Positions 29,065-39,093 of a stretch of 64,000 nucleotides of DNA are shown here, piece after piece; within the stretch, counting starts at the first letter, position 1, and each line of letters begins with the position of its first letter. Source of the DNA: Mixta tenebrionis (GTDB lineage: Bacteria > Pseudomonadota > Gammaproteobacteria > Enterobacterales > Enterobacteriaceae); the NCBI RefSeq assembly GCF_006517625.1, contig NZ_VHQI01000002.1, positions 352,536 to 416,535 of the forward strand, given 5' to 3'. Position numbers and translations under genes: made by a program. The notes beneath the pieces were generated by a model that was not told the origin of the DNA, did not search any database, and was given only the letters and a program-made list of their open reading frames with translations.

Positions 29065-30375
29065 ATGCTGGATCACCCTCACTCGCGCCGGCTTAACCGG
29101 CAGGATTACAAAACGCTATCGCTGGCCGCGCTTGGCGGCGCGCTGGAATTCTACGACTTTATTATTTTTGTTTTCTTTGCCGCGCTGATTGGCGAACGCT
29201 TCTTTCCCGCCGACATTCCTGAATGGCTGCGCCAGCTGCAAACCTTCGGCATCTTTGCCGCGGGCTATCTGGCGCGTCCGCTGGGCGGCGTGATTATGGC
29301 CCATTTCGGCGATCGGGTAGGGCGTAAAAAGATGTTCAGCCTGAGTATTCTGCTGATGGCGCTGCCGACGCTGGCGATAGGTTTATTGCCCGACTATCAC
29401 GCTATCGGCATTGCGGCGCCGCTGCTGTTATTGCTGATGCGCATGTTGCAGGGGGCGGCTATCGGCGGCGAGGTGCCGGGAGCCTGGGTTTTTGTCGCCG
29501 AGCACGTGCCGGAAAAGCGCATCGGCATCGCCTGCGGCACGCTTACTGCCGGGCTGACCGCTGGCATCCTGCTGGGTTCGCTGATCGCCACGCTGATCAA
29601 CTCCCTGCTATCGCCAGAGACGGTTGCCGCCGTCGGCTGGCGCATTCCTTTTTTGCTGGGCGGCGCTTTCGGCCTGCTGGCGATGTACCTGCGACGCTGG
29701 CTGGAAGAGACGCCGGTATTTCAGCAGATGCAGGCGCGTAAGGCGCTCTCGGCAACGCTGCCGCTGGGTAACGTGTTACAGCATCACCGGCGGGCGGTGG
29801 TGGTTTCCATGCTGCTGACCTGGCTGCTTTCCGCCGGTATTGTGGTGGTGATTCTGATGACGCCGACCTGGCTGCAAAAACAGTACGGCATCGCGCCTGC
29901 GCTGTCGCTGCAGGCCAACAGCATCGCTACCGTTATGCTGCTAATCGGCTGTATCTGCGCCGGACAGGCGGCAGATCGTTGGGGAGCCGGCCGGACATTG
30001 ATTACCGGCAGCCTGCTGCTGGCCGTGTGCAGCTGGCTGTTCTACTACCGGATCGGCAGTCACCCGGAAACGCTGTTTTTCGGCTATGGGCTGGCAGGTT
30101 TCAGCGTCGGCGTGGTGGGCATCGTGCCCTGTATTATGGTGAGATCCTTTCCGCCTGCGGTGCGTTTTAGCGGCATCTCTTTTTCTTATAATATCGCCTA
30201 CGCCGTTTTCGGCGGCCTGACGCCGATATGCGTCACGCTGCTGATGGCGCTTACGCCGCTGGCGCCCGCTTACTATGTACTGGCGCTCTGCCTGATGGGA
30301 TTGCTGCTGGGTCTCTGGCTGAAGCGCGACAGCAATAGCGCGCCGGCTGCCGCGCGCGCCGATATCTGCGGCTAA
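29065..30375 (+). CDS. MFS transporter, metabolite:H+ symporter type, substrate unknown
   Basis: The 436 residues form a predicted 12-helix inner-membrane transporter. The sequence GGALEFYDFIIFVFFAALIG and the loop motif GDRVGRKKMF place it in the metabolite:H+ symporter branch, whose members carry organic acids or osmolytes. The ATG at 29065 follows AGGAAG; a longer in-frame start at 29020 lies within the upstream inverted repeat. It sits between mog and convergent satP; neighbourhood to an acetate/succinate carrier hints at organic-acid transport, which is only inference. Confidence 0.85.
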   Translation: MLDHPHSRRLNRQDYKTLSLAALGGALEFYDFIIFVFFAALIGERFFPADIPEWLRQLQTFGIFAAGYLARPLGGVIMAHFGDRVGRKKMFSLSILLMALPTLAIGLLPDYHAIGIAAPLLLLLMRMLQGAAIGGEVPGAWVFVAEHVPEKRIGIACGTLTAGLTAGILLGSLIATLINSLLSPETVAAVGWRIPFLLGGAFGLLAMYLRRWLEETPVFQQMQARKALSATLPLGNVLQHHRRAVVVSMLLTWLLSAGIVVVILMTPTWLQKQYGIAPALSLQANSIATVMLLIGCICAGQAADRWGAGRTLITGSLLLAVCSWLFYYRIGSHPETLFFGYGLAGFSVGVVGIVPCIMVRSFPPAVRFSGISFSYNIAYAVFGGLTPICVTLLMALTPLAPAYYVLALCLMGLLLGLWLKRDSNSAPAAARADICG

Positions 30376-30404
30376 AAAAAAGCCCTGCCGTTCAGGGCAG
30401 GGCG
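30373..30404 (-). terminator. Terminator of satP
   Basis: GCCCTGCC and GGCAGGGC (within 30382-30403) form a stem that, read leftward, is followed by eight Ts. It lies between convergent MFS and satP genes. Confidence 0.85.
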
Positions 30405-30409
30405 CTAAA

Positions 30410-30979
30410 TCAGCCTTTAACTTCGCCGATGGGCAGCGCCTGACGGCCCAGCTGCTCATTAATCACTTCCGCCATCGCCAGGTAAATCGCGCTGGCGCCG
30501 CAGAGGATGCCTTCATAGCCGGCAAAGGTCAGCAGCGCTTTACTACCGCTAATATTGCCGATCGCCAGCAGCGCGAACAGCAGCGTCAGGCTGGCGAAAA
30601 CAAACTGCAGCGCCCGGTTGGCCCGCAGGGTTCCGAAGAACATGAACAGCGTAAACACGCCCCACAGCGCCAGATAAACGCCGAGGAAGACGGCGTCGGT
30701 CGGCTCTGCCAGCCCCATGCCCGGCAGCAGCAGAATACCTACCAGGCTCAGCCAGAAGCAGCCGTAGGAGGTAAAGGCGGTCAGGCCGAAGGTGTTGCCT
30801 TTTTTATATTCCAGCAGCCCGGCCAGGATCTGCGCCAGGCCGCCAAAAAAGATGCCCATGCTGATAATGACGGAGGTAAGCGGGAAGAAGCCTGCATTAT
30901 GCAGGTTCAGCAGGACGGTGGTCATCCCGAATCCCATCAGGCCAAGAGGGCCGGGATTTGCCAGCTTGTGGTTGTGCAT
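30410..30979 (-). CDS. satP: Acetate/succinate:H+ symporter SatP (YaaH)
   Basis: SatP imports acetate and succinate. The 189 residues (E. coli 188) show the family signature NPGPLGLMGFGMTTVLLN near the N-terminus and six hydrophobic segments. The start ATG follows GAGGA. It is divergent from dnaK with 304 bp between them. In E. coli yaaW and yaaI lie in this gap; they are absent. Confidence 0.95.
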   Translation of the reverse strand: MHNHKLANPGPLGLMGFGMTTVLLNLHNAGFFPLTSVIISMGIFFGGLAQILAGLLEYKKGNTFGLTAFTSYGCFWLSLVGILLLPGMGLAEPTDAVFLGVYLALWGVFTLFMFFGTLRANRALQFVFASLTLLFALLAIGNISGSKALLTFAGYEGILCGASAIYLAMAEVINEQLGRQALPIGEVKG

Positions 30980-31131
30980 ATGTCCTCTGCGTAAAAGAAA
31001 AAGTGAAAGAGTTGAACAGGTAAAGGGTAAAAAATGGCCGCTTTCGTGAGCGTGCGCGGCATCATAATGATCGGCTGATTGGCAAACGTTGATCTGAAGG
31101 GTGGTAAAACCGAATTTTTTTTAACTTACCC

Positions 31132-31159
31132 CTTGATGCCGTCAGGGTTGTCCCCATCT
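31132..31159 (+). promoter_or_regulatory. Sigma-32 heat-shock promoter of dnaK
   Basis: CTTGATG (31132-31138) and CCCCATCT (31152-31159) are separated by 13 bases and match the sigma-32 consensus CTTGAAA-N11-16-CCCCATNT. The ATG of dnaK is about 125 bp downstream, comparable to the E. coli leader. Confidence 0.88.
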
Positions 31160-31283
31160 TATTTGGCATCCAGAGGCATGCACCCGGAAAAAAAGCGCGG
31201 CGCCGGGAGTTGAAACGGCGAAAATTGCCCGCATTAAGTGTGCATAACCTGATTTGCAATGAATTTAAGTGGGAGACGTTTAG

Positions 31284-33188
31284 ATGGGTAAGATTATTGG
31301 TATTGACCTCGGTACAACCAACTCATGTGTTGCCATTATGGATGGCGCTAAAGCGCGCGTGCTGGAGAATGCCGAAGGCGATCGCACCACACCGTCAATT
31401 ATTGCCTACACCCAGGATGGTGAAACGCTGGTCGGTCAGCCTGCTAAACGTCAGGCCGTGACCAACCCGCAGAACACGCTGTTTGCTATTAAGCGCCTGA
31501 TCGGTCGTCGCTTCCAGGATGAAGAAGTACAGCGCGATCTGAAAATCATGCCGTACAAAATCACCCAGTCCGACAACGGCGATGCCTGGCTGGATGTGAA
31601 AGGCCAGAAAATGGCGCCGCCGCAGATTTCTGCGGAAGTGCTGAAAAAAATGAAGAAAACGGCGGAAGATTATCTGGGCGAACCGGTAACTGAAGCGGTT
31701 ATCACCGTACCGGCTTACTTCAACGATGCGCAGCGTCAGGCAACCAAAGACGCCGGCCGTATCGCTGGTCTGGAAGTAAAACGTATTATTAACGAACCGA
31801 CCGCCGCCGCGCTGGCGTACGGTCTGGATAAAGGCCAGGGCAACCGCACTATCGCGGTGTATGACCTCGGCGGCGGTACTTTCGATATCTCCATCATCGA
31901 AATCGATGAAGTTGACGGCGAAAAAACCTTTGAAGTGCTGGCGACCAACGGTGATACCCACCTTGGCGGCGAAGACTTCGACAGCCGTCTGATTAACTAC
32001 CTGGTAGCGGAATTCAAGAAAGATCAGGGTATCGATCTGCATAACGATCCGCTGGCGATGCAGCGTCTGAAAGAAGCGGCGGAAAAAGCGAAAATCGAAC
32101 TTTCCTCCGCGCAGCAGACCGACGTTAACCTGCCGTATATCACGGCGGACGCAACCGGTCCGAAACACCTGAACATCAAGGTTACGCGCGCCAAACTGGA
32201 ATCGCTGGTAGAAGATCTGGTAGCCCGCTCTATCGAGCCGCTGAAAGTCGCGCTGCAGGACGCCGGCCTCTCCGTTTCTGATATCAATGACGTTATTCTG
32301 GTCGGTGGTCAGACGCGTATGCCGATGGTGCAGGCAAAAGTGGCTGAGTTCTTCGGTAAAGAGCCGCGTAAAGACGTTAACCCTGATGAAGCGGTCGCGG
32401 TAGGCGCTGCGGTACAGGGCGGCGTGCTGGCGGGCGACGTGAAAGACGTTCTGCTGCTGGACGTTACCCCGCTGTCGCTGGGGATCGAAACCATGGGCGG
32501 CGTGATGACTTCGCTGATTAGCAAGAACACCACTATCCCGACCAAACACAGCCAGGTCTTCTCTACTGCGGAAGACAACCAGTCTGCGGTAACTATTCAC
32601 GTGCTGCAGGGCGAGCGTAAACGTGCGGCGGATAACAAATCGCTGGGCCAGTTTAACCTCGACGGCATTCAGCCGGCGCCGCGCGGTATGCCGCAGATCG
32701 AAGTTACTTTCGATATCGACGCCGACGGTATTCTGCACGTGTCTGCGAAAGATAAAAACTCCGGTAAAGAGCAGAAGATCACCATTAAAGCGTCTTCCGG
32801 TCTGAACGAAGATGAAATCGCGAAAATGGTCCGCGACGCGGAAGCGAATGCAGAAGCCGACCGTAAATTCGAAGAGCTGGTGCAGGCGCGCAACCAGGGC
32901 GATCAAATTGCCCACAGCACGCGTAAACAGCTGGACGAAGCGGGCGATAAACTCTCCGCTGACGACAAAGCGCCGATCGAAAGCGCGTTGAACGAGCTGA
33001 ACACTGCGTTGAAAGGTGAAGACAAAGCGGATATCGAAGCGAAAATCCAGGCGCTGATGCAGGTTTCCGGCAAGCTGATGGAATTCGCTCAGCAGCAGGG
33101 ACAGCCGGCCGACGGCGCTGATGCTTCTGCGAAGAAAGACGACGACGTTGTCGATGCGGAATTCGAAGAAGTTAAAGACAAAAAATAA
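31284..33188 (+). CDS. dnaK: Molecular chaperone DnaK (Hsp70)
   Basis: DnaK binds hydrophobic peptide segments in an ATP cycle driven by DnaJ and GrpE, and sequesters sigma-32. The 634 residues (E. coli 638) begin [20 protein letters not shown]. The phosphate-loop segments are [15 protein letters not shown] and [12 protein letters not shown] substrate-binding beta domain and a helical lid follow, and the tail ends [16 protein letters not shown]. The ATG follows GGGAG. It is cotranscribed with dnaJ across a 108-bp gap with a strong stem. Confidence 0.99.
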   Translation: MGKIIGIDLGTTNSCVAIMDGAKARVLENAEGDRTTPSIIAYTQDGETLVGQPAKRQAVTNPQNTLFAIKRLIGRRFQDEEVQRDLKIMPYKITQSDNGDAWLDVKGQKMAPPQISAEVLKKMKKTAEDYLGEPVTEAVITVPAYFNDAQRQATKDAGRIAGLEVKRIINEPTAAALAYGLDKGQGNRTIAVYDLGGGTFDISIIEIDEVDGEKTFEVLATNGDTHLGGEDFDSRLINYLVAEFKKDQGIDLHNDPLAMQRLKEAAEKAKIELSSAQQTDVNLPYITADATGPKHLNIKVTRAKLESLVEDLVARSIEPLKVALQDAGLSVSDINDVILVGGQTRMPMVQAKVAEFFGKEPRKDVNPDEAVAVGAAVQGGVLAGDVKDVLLLDVTPLSLGIETMGGVMTSLISKNTTIPTKHSQVFSTAEDNQSAVTIHVLQGERKRAADNKSLGQFNLDGIQPAPRGMPQIEVTFDIDADGILHVSAKDKNSGKEQKITIKASSGLNEDEIAKMVRDAEANAEADRKFEELVQARNQGDQIAHSTRKQLDEAGDKLSADDKAPIESALNELNTALKGEDKADIEAKIQALMQVSGKLMEFAQQQGQPADGADASAKKDDDVVDAEFEEVKDKK

Positions 33189-33236
33189 TTGCCCCTGACC
33201 GGGCGCGGCGGTTGCCCTGACAACCGCTGGTAACCA

Positions 33237-33268
33237 GCACGGGCGTAGGAGTTTCTCCACGCCCGTGC
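33237..33268 (+). other. Stem-loop in the dnaK-dnaJ intercistronic region
   Basis: GCACGGGCGT and ACGCCCGTGC form a perfect 10-bp outer stem, with GGAG/CTCC continuing inside. No T tract follows, so it is more likely an RNA-stability or processing structure than a terminator. Confidence 0.6.
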
Positions 33269-33296
33269 ACGCATGTTAAGGGCAGGAAATATAACA

Positions 33297-34436
33297 ATGG
33301 CGAAAACAGACTATTACGAGATTTTAGGCGTTCCGAAGTCTGCGGAAGAGCGTGAAATCAAAAAGGCCTATAAACGCCTGGCGATGAAGTACCATCCTGA
33401 CCGCAATCCGGGCGATCAGGAAGCAGAAGCCAAATTCAAGGAAGTGAAAGAGGCCTATGAGGTGCTTACCGATGCGCAGAAGCGTGCGGCCTACGATCAG
33501 TACGGCCATGCCGCGTTTGAACAGGGCGGTATGGGCGGCGGTGGTTTTGGCGGCGGCTTCGGCGGCGGCGCAGACTTCAGCGATATCTTTGGCGACGTTT
33601 TTGGCGATATCTTTGGCGGCGGCCGTCGGCAGCGCGCTGCCCGTGGCGCCGATTTACGCTACAACATGGAGCTGACGCTGGAAGAAGCGGTCCGCGGCGT
33701 GACCAAAGAGATCCGTATCCCGACGCTGCAGGAGTGCGAGGTTTGCCACGGCAGCGGCGCCAAAGCGGGCACCCAGCCGCAAAGCTGTCCCACCTGTCAC
33801 GGTGCGGGCCAGGTGCAGATGCGCCAGGGCTTCTTCACCGTGCAGCAGGCGTGCCCCACCTGTCACGGACGCGGCTCAATAATTAAAGATCCCTGCAACG
33901 CCTGCCACGGCCACGGTCGCGTAGAGAAATCGAAAACGCTGTCGGTGAAAATCCCGGCGGGCGTGGATACCGGCGATCGTATTCGTCTGAGCGGCGAAGG
34001 CGAAGCGGGCGATCATGGCGCGCCGGCGGGCGATCTTTACGTTCAGGTTTCGGTGAAGAAACACCCGATCTTCGAACGTGAAGATAATAACCTTTACTGC
34101 GAAGTACCGATTAACTTTGCCATGGCGGCGCTGGGCGGCGAAATTGAAGTTCCGACGCTGGATGGCCGCGTGAAGCTGAAAGTGCCCGCGGAAACCCAAA
34201 CCGGCAAGCTGTTCCGCATGCGCGGCAAAGGAGTGAAATCGGTGCGCGGCGGTAGCCAGGGCGACCTGCTGTGCCGCGTCGTGGTGGAAACGCCGGTTAG
34301 CCTGAGCGAGAAACAAAAATCGCTGCTGCGCGAACTGGAAGAGAGCTTCGGCGGGCCCAGCGGCGAGAAAAACAGCCCGCGCTCGAAAAGCTTCTTTGAC
34401 GGCGTGAAAAAATTCTTCGACGATCTGACGCGCTAA
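33297..34436 (+). CDS. dnaJ: Co-chaperone DnaJ (Hsp40)
   Basis: DnaJ delivers substrates to DnaK and stimulates its ATPase. The 379 residues (E. coli 376) have an N-terminal J domain with HPD at 33-35, then a Gly/Phe-rich stretch at about 76-110. Four CxxCxGxG zinc repeats follow ([32 protein letters not shown]), then C-terminal client-binding domains. The ATG at 33297 gives [12 protein letters not shown]; an in-frame ATG eight codons earlier is rejected. A terminator follows. Confidence 0.98.
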   Translation: MAKTDYYEILGVPKSAEEREIKKAYKRLAMKYHPDRNPGDQEAEAKFKEVKEAYEVLTDAQKRAAYDQYGHAAFEQGGMGGGGFGGGFGGGADFSDIFGDVFGDIFGGGRRQRAARGADLRYNMELTLEEAVRGVTKEIRIPTLQECEVCHGSGAKAGTQPQSCPTCHGAGQVQMRQGFFTVQQACPTCHGRGSIIKDPCNACHGHGRVEKSKTLSVKIPAGVDTGDRIRLSGEGEAGDHGAPAGDLYVQVSVKKHPIFEREDNNLYCEVPINFAMAALGGEIEVPTLDGRVKLKVPAETQTGKLFRMRGKGVKSVRGGSQGDLLCRVVVETPVSLSEKQKSLLRELEESFGGPSGEKNSPRSKSFFDGVKKFFDDLTR

Positions 34437-34459
34437 GCGCGCTGCATCCTTCCTTACAG

Positions 34460-34484
34460 ACGCCCCATCAGGGGCGTTTTTTCT
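34460..34484 (+). terminator. Terminator of the dnaKJ operon
   Basis: ACGCCCC and GGGGCGT form a stem around ATCA, followed by six Ts (34478 onward). Confidence 0.9.
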
Positions 34485-34686
34485 TATACATAAGCCGTTT
34501 CTGCCGCCAGCTGCGTTATCGCTTTGCCGGCGCCCGACCTCAGATTGCTCTCCACCGCCCAGCGATAACTGCGTCTTCAGTTCGTTTTTTTCGAGTGATG
34601 CAAGCTATATAACCTGTTTTTACCGAATCATTAAAGCGCGTATGCTTAGCGGTAAAAGTAATTTGTTCAGGTTAAAGGAGCCTAAA

Positions 34687-35838
34687 ATGGTTAAGCGTTT
34701 CTTCACTAGTGAAGCATCCGGCGGCATGGTGCTTATTGCGGCGGCGGCAATGGCCATGCTGCTGGCGAACCTGGCGTCAACCCAGCACCTTTATAGTTCG
34801 CTGCTGGCGATGCCGGTGGAGTTTCGCTTTGGCGAACTGCATATCAACAAAAATTTGCTGTTATGGATTAACGATGCCTTGATGGCGGTGTTCTTTCTGG
34901 CGATCGGGCTGGAAGTGAAACGTGAAATGGTTAGCGGCGCGTTAGCCAGTCGCGAAAAGGCGATGTTTCCCCTGATTGCCGCGCTCGGCGGCATGCTGGC
35001 GCCGGGGCTGATCTTTCTGCTGCTGAACGGCAGCGACGCGGCGGTGCGCAGCGGCTGGGCGGTGCCTACCGCCACGGATATCGCCTTTGCGCTCGGCGTG
35101 CTGGCGCTGCTGGGCAGCCGGGTGCCGCCGGCGCTGAAAATTTTTCTGATGGCGCTGGCGATTATTGACGATCTCGGTGCGATAGTAATTATCGCGCTGT
35201 TTTATACCCACGGCCTTTCGCTGCTGTCGCTGATTATCGCCGCCGCCGCTATTATCGTGCTGGCGCTGTTAAACCGTTTTAACGTGCGTCGCACCTCGGT
35301 GTATATGCTGGTTGGCGCCATACTGTGGATTGCGGTGTTAAAATCGGGCGTGCACGCTACGCTGGCAGGCGTTATCGTCGGCTTTTTCGTACCGCTGGCG
35401 GAAAAGCAGGGGAAATCACCCGCCAGAGCGCTGGAGCATGGCCTGCATCCCTGGGTGACCTGGCTGATACTGCCGCTGTTCGCCTTTGCCAATGCGGGCG
35501 TGGCGTTGGACGGCGTTGCGCCGGGCGATCTGTTCTCCCTGCTGCCGCTGGGGATTATTCTTGGCCTGTTTATTGGTAAGCCGCTGGGCATTACGCTTTT
35601 TTGCTGGCTGGGCATTAAGCTGGGCATCGCCAGACTACCGCAGGGCAGCAGCCTGGGAAATATCGCCGCCACGGGCGTACTGTGCGGCATAGGCTTCACC
35701 ATGTCGATTTTTATCGCCTCGCTGGCCTATGGCGAGCTTGACGCCGGCCTGATGGTATTAGCCAAACTGGGAATTCTGTGCGGCTCGCTGCTGTCGGCGG
35801 TGGCCGGTTATCTGCTGCTGCGCAGCCGGTTAAATTAA
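34687..35838 (+). CDS. nhaA: Na+/H+ antiporter NhaA
   Basis: NhaA exchanges two protons for one sodium ion across the inner membrane for pH and salt tolerance. The 383 residues (E. coli 388) are strongly hydrophobic with about 12 helices. The ion-binding aspartate pair lies in [14 protein letters not shown] (Asp163-Asp164 in E. coli numbering). The unwound-helix region [16 protein letters not shown] is also conserved. The ATG at 34687 follows AAGGAG; a longer in-frame form lacks this. nhaR follows by 59 bp. No mokC/sok-like element was seen between dnaJ and nhaA. Confidence 0.96.
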   Translation: MVKRFFTSEASGGMVLIAAAAMAMLLANLASTQHLYSSLLAMPVEFRFGELHINKNLLLWINDALMAVFFLAIGLEVKREMVSGALASREKAMFPLIAALGGMLAPGLIFLLLNGSDAAVRSGWAVPTATDIAFALGVLALLGSRVPPALKIFLMALAIIDDLGAIVIIALFYTHGLSLLSLIIAAAAIIVLALLNRFNVRRTSVYMLVGAILWIAVLKSGVHATLAGVIVGFFVPLAEKQGKSPARALEHGLHPWVTWLILPLFAFANAGVALDGVAPGDLFSLLPLGIILGLFIGKPLGITLFCWLGIKLGIARLPQGSSLGNIAATGVLCGIGFTMSIFIASLAYGELDAGLMVLAKLGILCGSLLSAVAGYLLLRSRLN

Positions 35839-35897
35839 GCAACGAAAAGATGTCGCGCTTCGCTGGCGCAGAGGCGAAGCGCAGGGAACCGGAAGCT

Positions 35898-36803
35898 ATG
35901 TCACAGATTAACTACAACCACCTCTACTATTTTTGGCAGGTTTGCCGGCAGGGATCGATCGTCAGCGCGGCAGAGAAGCTGTTTCTGACGCCGCAAACCG
36001 TAACTGGTCAAATCAAGTCGTTGGAAGAGCGCCTGCAGGGCAAGCTGTTCCGGCGTCAGGGGCGGGGCGTAGTGCCCACCGAGCTGGGTCAGCTGGTGTT
36101 TCGCTACGCCGACCGCATGTTTACGCTCAGCCAGGAGATGATGGATATCGTCAACTACCGCAAAGAGTCGAACCTGCTGTTTGACGTCGGCGTAGCGGAT
36201 GCGCTGTCGAAGCGGCTGGTAAGCCAGGTGCTGGAAACGGCGGTGCAGGATGAGGAGCGCATCCATCTGCGCTGTTTTGAATCCACCCATGAGATGCTGC
36301 TGGAGCAGCTTAGCCAGCACAAGCTGGATATGATTCTCTCCGACTGTCCGGTGGATTCCACCCAGCAGGAGGGCTTATTTTCAGTCAAGCTGGGCGAGTG
36401 CGGCATCAGCTTCTGGTGCACGCCGCCGCTGCCGCAGCAGCCTTTTCCCGCCTGTTTGCAGGAACGCAAGCTGCTGATCCCCGGACGGCGATCGATGCTG
36501 GGACGGCAGCTACAGCGCTGGATCAACGCTCAGGAACTACAGGTAGAGATTCTCGGCGAGTTTGACGATGCGGCGTTGATGAAAGCCTTTGGCGCCGCGA
36601 ATAATGCTATTTTTATCGCCCCTACGCTGTATGGCCAGGATATCTATAACGATGAGGCTATCAGCGAGGTTGGGCGGCTGGATGAGGTAAAGGAAGAGTA
36701 TTATGTCATCTTTGCCGAACGCATGATTCAACATCCGGCGGTACAGCGTATTTGCAATCATGATTTTTCGGCGTTATTTCAGCACGGGCAAAATTCTGAT
36801 TAA
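35898..36803 (+). CDS. nhaR: Transcriptional activator NhaR (LysR family)
   Basis: NhaR activates nhaA in response to sodium. The 301 residues match the E. coli protein (301). They start [20 protein letters not shown], with a LysR helix-turn-helix ([20 protein letters not shown]). Long stretches such as [20 protein letters not shown] are essentially family-invariant. The ATG at 35898 has GGAAG upstream; the longer open frame overlaps nhaA and is not used. Ordered after nhaA, as in E. coli. Confidence 0.96.
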   Translation: MSQINYNHLYYFWQVCRQGSIVSAAEKLFLTPQTVTGQIKSLEERLQGKLFRRQGRGVVPTELGQLVFRYADRMFTLSQEMMDIVNYRKESNLLFDVGVADALSKRLVSQVLETAVQDEERIHLRCFESTHEMLLEQLSQHKLDMILSDCPVDSTQQEGLFSVKLGECGISFWCTPPLPQQPFPACLQERKLLIPGRRSMLGRQLQRWINAQELQVEILGEFDDAALMKAFGAANNAIFIAPTLYGQDIYNDEAISEVGRLDEVKEEYYVIFAERMIQHPAVQRICNHDFSALFQHGQNSD

Positions 36804-37109
36804 TCCGGCGCTGTTTCCGCCGCGGCTTTCCGTTTTAACGCCCGACCCAGGCGGACAGAACAGGGAGTTGTTGTTATTATTCGATCCAGTCATTGCTTAA
36901 TTAATTTGGCTTTGGTTTTATTTATCCTGACGCGCAACGCCCAGGCAAAATTCTCATTTTTTCCTTAGCCATTTACTGCCATTTTACCTTTCTTTACGCT
37001 ACGTGCTGTCAACTCACAACCTTGAGGACCCCATATCTCGCCGGCGCGCTGACGGTGGTGTTATGACGTCCATCCAACGGACGGAATAAGGTCATTTCAG
37101 GAGCGAAGT
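36804..37109. other. Intergenic region before the TmpA-like gene
   Basis: About 300 bp without a supported gene. It is moderately AT-rich at 36890-36990; no terminator for nhaR or convincing promoter was identified. The ribosome site AGGAG for the next gene is at its right end. Confidence 0.4.
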
Positions 37110-38450
37110 ATGCACCACGAAAAAAATAAAACGGCGTCGGTATTAGAGGTTTCTCATTCGGGGTTAACACGGCAGCTGGCTTTGCCTGCGCTTTCTTATT
37201 ATCAGATGCTGTTTATTACGGTCAGCATGATTAACTTGACCATAATGAGCTGGGCGTTTACCAGCGGCAGCTGGTGGGATAATCGCCATATTTCGTTAGC
37301 GCATTTCGGCAATATGGTAATTGCCAATCTTTGCGTTACGGTACTTATTCGCCAGCAATATTTAATCAACGCGCTGTTTCGCCTGGTCTGGCGCACGCCG
37401 ACGCACTGGCCGCTGGCGCTGCGTCGTCATCTGGCGAAGGTTTACCACTTTGGCGGGCTGCATTCCGGTTGCGCTACTTTTAGCTGCGTCTGGCTGCTGC
37501 TGTTTACGCTGGCCGCCTTTTGCCAGCAGCGGGCGCAGGGCAACCTGTCGCTGCAGCTGCTGAGCGTAAACACGCTGCTGGTAGTGATACTTAGCCTGAT
37601 CGCCCTGACCGCGCTGCCGCAGATCAGGCAGCGTTATCATAATCTGTTTGAGCATATGCATCGCTATGCGGGCTGGAGCTCGCTGGCGCTCTCCTGGCTG
37701 CAGGTATTGTGGTTTATTCGCGACAGCCATCACGGTGAATGGCGCTGGCAGCATATCAGCCACGCCTTCGCCTTTTGGGGGCTGGCAACCATTAGCTTCA
37801 GCATCCTGCTGCCGTGGCTACGCCTGCGGCGCGTACCGATAAAGGTACTGCGCCCTTCGGCTCACGCGGTGATTATTGAGTTTGCCCTGCCGCACGATCC
37901 TTTTCCCGGCTCAACGCTGGCTATCAGTCTGACGCCGCTGACGGAGTGGCACGCCTTTGCCAATATCCCGCTGGTTTCCCGCCCCGGCTGCCGCATGCTG
38001 ATTTCACGCGCCGGCGACTGGACCGGGCGCTTTATCGATAATCCGCCGTCGCACGTCTGGTTTAAAGGTATTCCAACGCCGGGCGTCGGCAGTATGAATA
38101 AGATTTTTAACTCGGTAGTCTATGTGGCGACCGGTAGCGGCATCGGCCCACTGCTGCCGCATCTGGTGAACAATCCGCGTCCCTGCAAGCTTATCTGGTC
38201 AACGCGCAATCCGCTGGTCACCTATGGAGAGGCCTTTGTCAATGAAATCATCGCGGCGCACCCTGGCGTGCTGATTTGGGATACCGATGCGCACGGCAAG
38301 CCGGACCTGCTGCTGCTGGCCTGTCAAAAAGTCAGGGAGATTAATGCGGAGGCGGTGATCTGTATCGCTAATCGTCCGCTAACGGATTATGTGGTGGAAG
38401 GCTGCGAGGCGCAGGGCATTGCAGCTTACGGCGCAATCTGGGATTCCTGA
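37110..38450 (+). CDS. Membrane ferredoxin-reductase-like flavoprotein (TmpA/NRPS-like C-terminal type)
   Basis: The 446 residues combine a membrane half and a soluble reductase half. Hydrophobic segments at about 30-50, 65-85, 117-140, 150-165, 190-207 and 222-240 carry histidines (HFGNMVIANL, KVYHFGGLHSG, HNLFEHMHRYAGW), which could bind haem. The C-terminal half (about 245-446) resembles a ferredoxin-NADP reductase fold with the nucleotide loop YVATGSGIGPLLPHL. From memory this resembles fungal TmpA and the C-terminal region of some NRPS-like proteins. No adenylation domain is present or nearby. Function and substrate are unknown. ATG follows AGGAG. It sits alone between nhaR and rpsT. Confidence 0.7.
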   Translation: MHHEKNKTASVLEVSHSGLTRQLALPALSYYQMLFITVSMINLTIMSWAFTSGSWWDNRHISLAHFGNMVIANLCVTVLIRQQYLINALFRLVWRTPTHWPLALRRHLAKVYHFGGLHSGCATFSCVWLLLFTLAAFCQQRAQGNLSLQLLSVNTLLVVILSLIALTALPQIRQRYHNLFEHMHRYAGWSSLALSWLQVLWFIRDSHHGEWRWQHISHAFAFWGLATISFSILLPWLRLRRVPIKVLRPSAHAVIIEFALPHDPFPGSTLAISLTPLTEWHAFANIPLVSRPGCRMLISRAGDWTGRFIDNPPSHVWFKGIPTPGVGSMNKIFNSVVYVATGSGIGPLLPHLVNNPRPCKLIWSTRNPLVTYGEAFVNEIIAAHPGVLIWDTDAHGKPDLLLLACQKVREINAEAVICIANRPLTDYVVEGCEAQGIAAYGAIWDS

Positions 38451-38458
38451 AGCGCGGA

Positions 38459-38487
38459 CAAAAAAAAACCGGCCTGTGGCCGGTTCT
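38459..38487 (-). terminator. Terminator of rpsT
   Basis: AACCGGCC/GGCCGGTT around TGT (38467-38485) is followed, reading leftward, by a run of eight or more Ts. It also lies at the end of the convergent flavoprotein gene. Confidence 0.88.
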
Positions 38488-38512
38488 TGCAAAGCTGATT
38501 AGCAAAAGGCGA

Positions 38513-38776
38513 TTAAGCCATTTTACCGATCTGCGCAGCCAGGTTAGCTTTATGGCGTGCAGCTTTGTTTTTGTGGATCAGACCTTTAGCAGCCTGACGG
38601 TCCACGATCGGTTGCATTTCGTTAAATGCTTTCTGTGCAGCTTCTTTATCGCCAGCTTCAACTGCTGCGTATACTTTCTTGATGAAAGTACGCATCATGG
38701 AACGACGGCTTGCGTTATGCTTGCGACGTTTCTCAGATGTTACGGCGCGTTTCTTAGCTGATTTGATATTAGCCAA
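38513..38776 (-). CDS. rpsT: 30S ribosomal protein S20, TTG start
   Basis: S20 binds 16S rRNA early in small-subunit assembly. The 87 residues equal E. coli S20, a basic protein starting [20 protein letters not shown]. The start codon is TTG, seven bases after GGGAG. E. coli rpsT also uses TTG, which is linked to its translational autoregulation. It is divergent from ribF with 317 bp between them (38777-39093), which hold the promoters of both and no supported gene. Confidence 0.98.
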   Translation of the reverse strand: MANIKSAKKRAVTSEKRRKHNASRRSMMRTFIKKVYAAVEAGDKEAAQKAFNEMQPIVDRQAAKGLIHKNKAARHKANLAAQIGKMA

Positions 38777-39093
38777 GGTCCAACTCCCAAATATGTTCTA
38801 TACGGACAAATCAAAGGCCGAGGACTATGCCTTTTACGCCTTATTTTGTCAATGGATTTGTGCAAATAAGCGCCGTTTTACAAACAACGCCCGGTTACGT
38901 AATTGATGGCGCAAGATTCTACCAGTTTCGCTCTGCTGAATACAGTATTTCGCAAGAAAAAAAGCGTTTGCTGCGGCGCTACGTCAGAGTTGCAAGGAAA
39001 TCATTGTCAGAAAACGGGAAAGGCGCCGTAACGGGTTAACCTTGACGGTTGTACAAGGTATAATCCGCGGATTTCCACCAACTTGAGTCAGCC

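Noticed and set aside
31395..33260. 621-codon open frame antisense to dnaK
   Set aside because: It mirrors dnaK codon for codon, has low-complexity composition (Phe, Arg, Val) and no ribosome site; such frames arise from codon bias opposite highly expressed genes.
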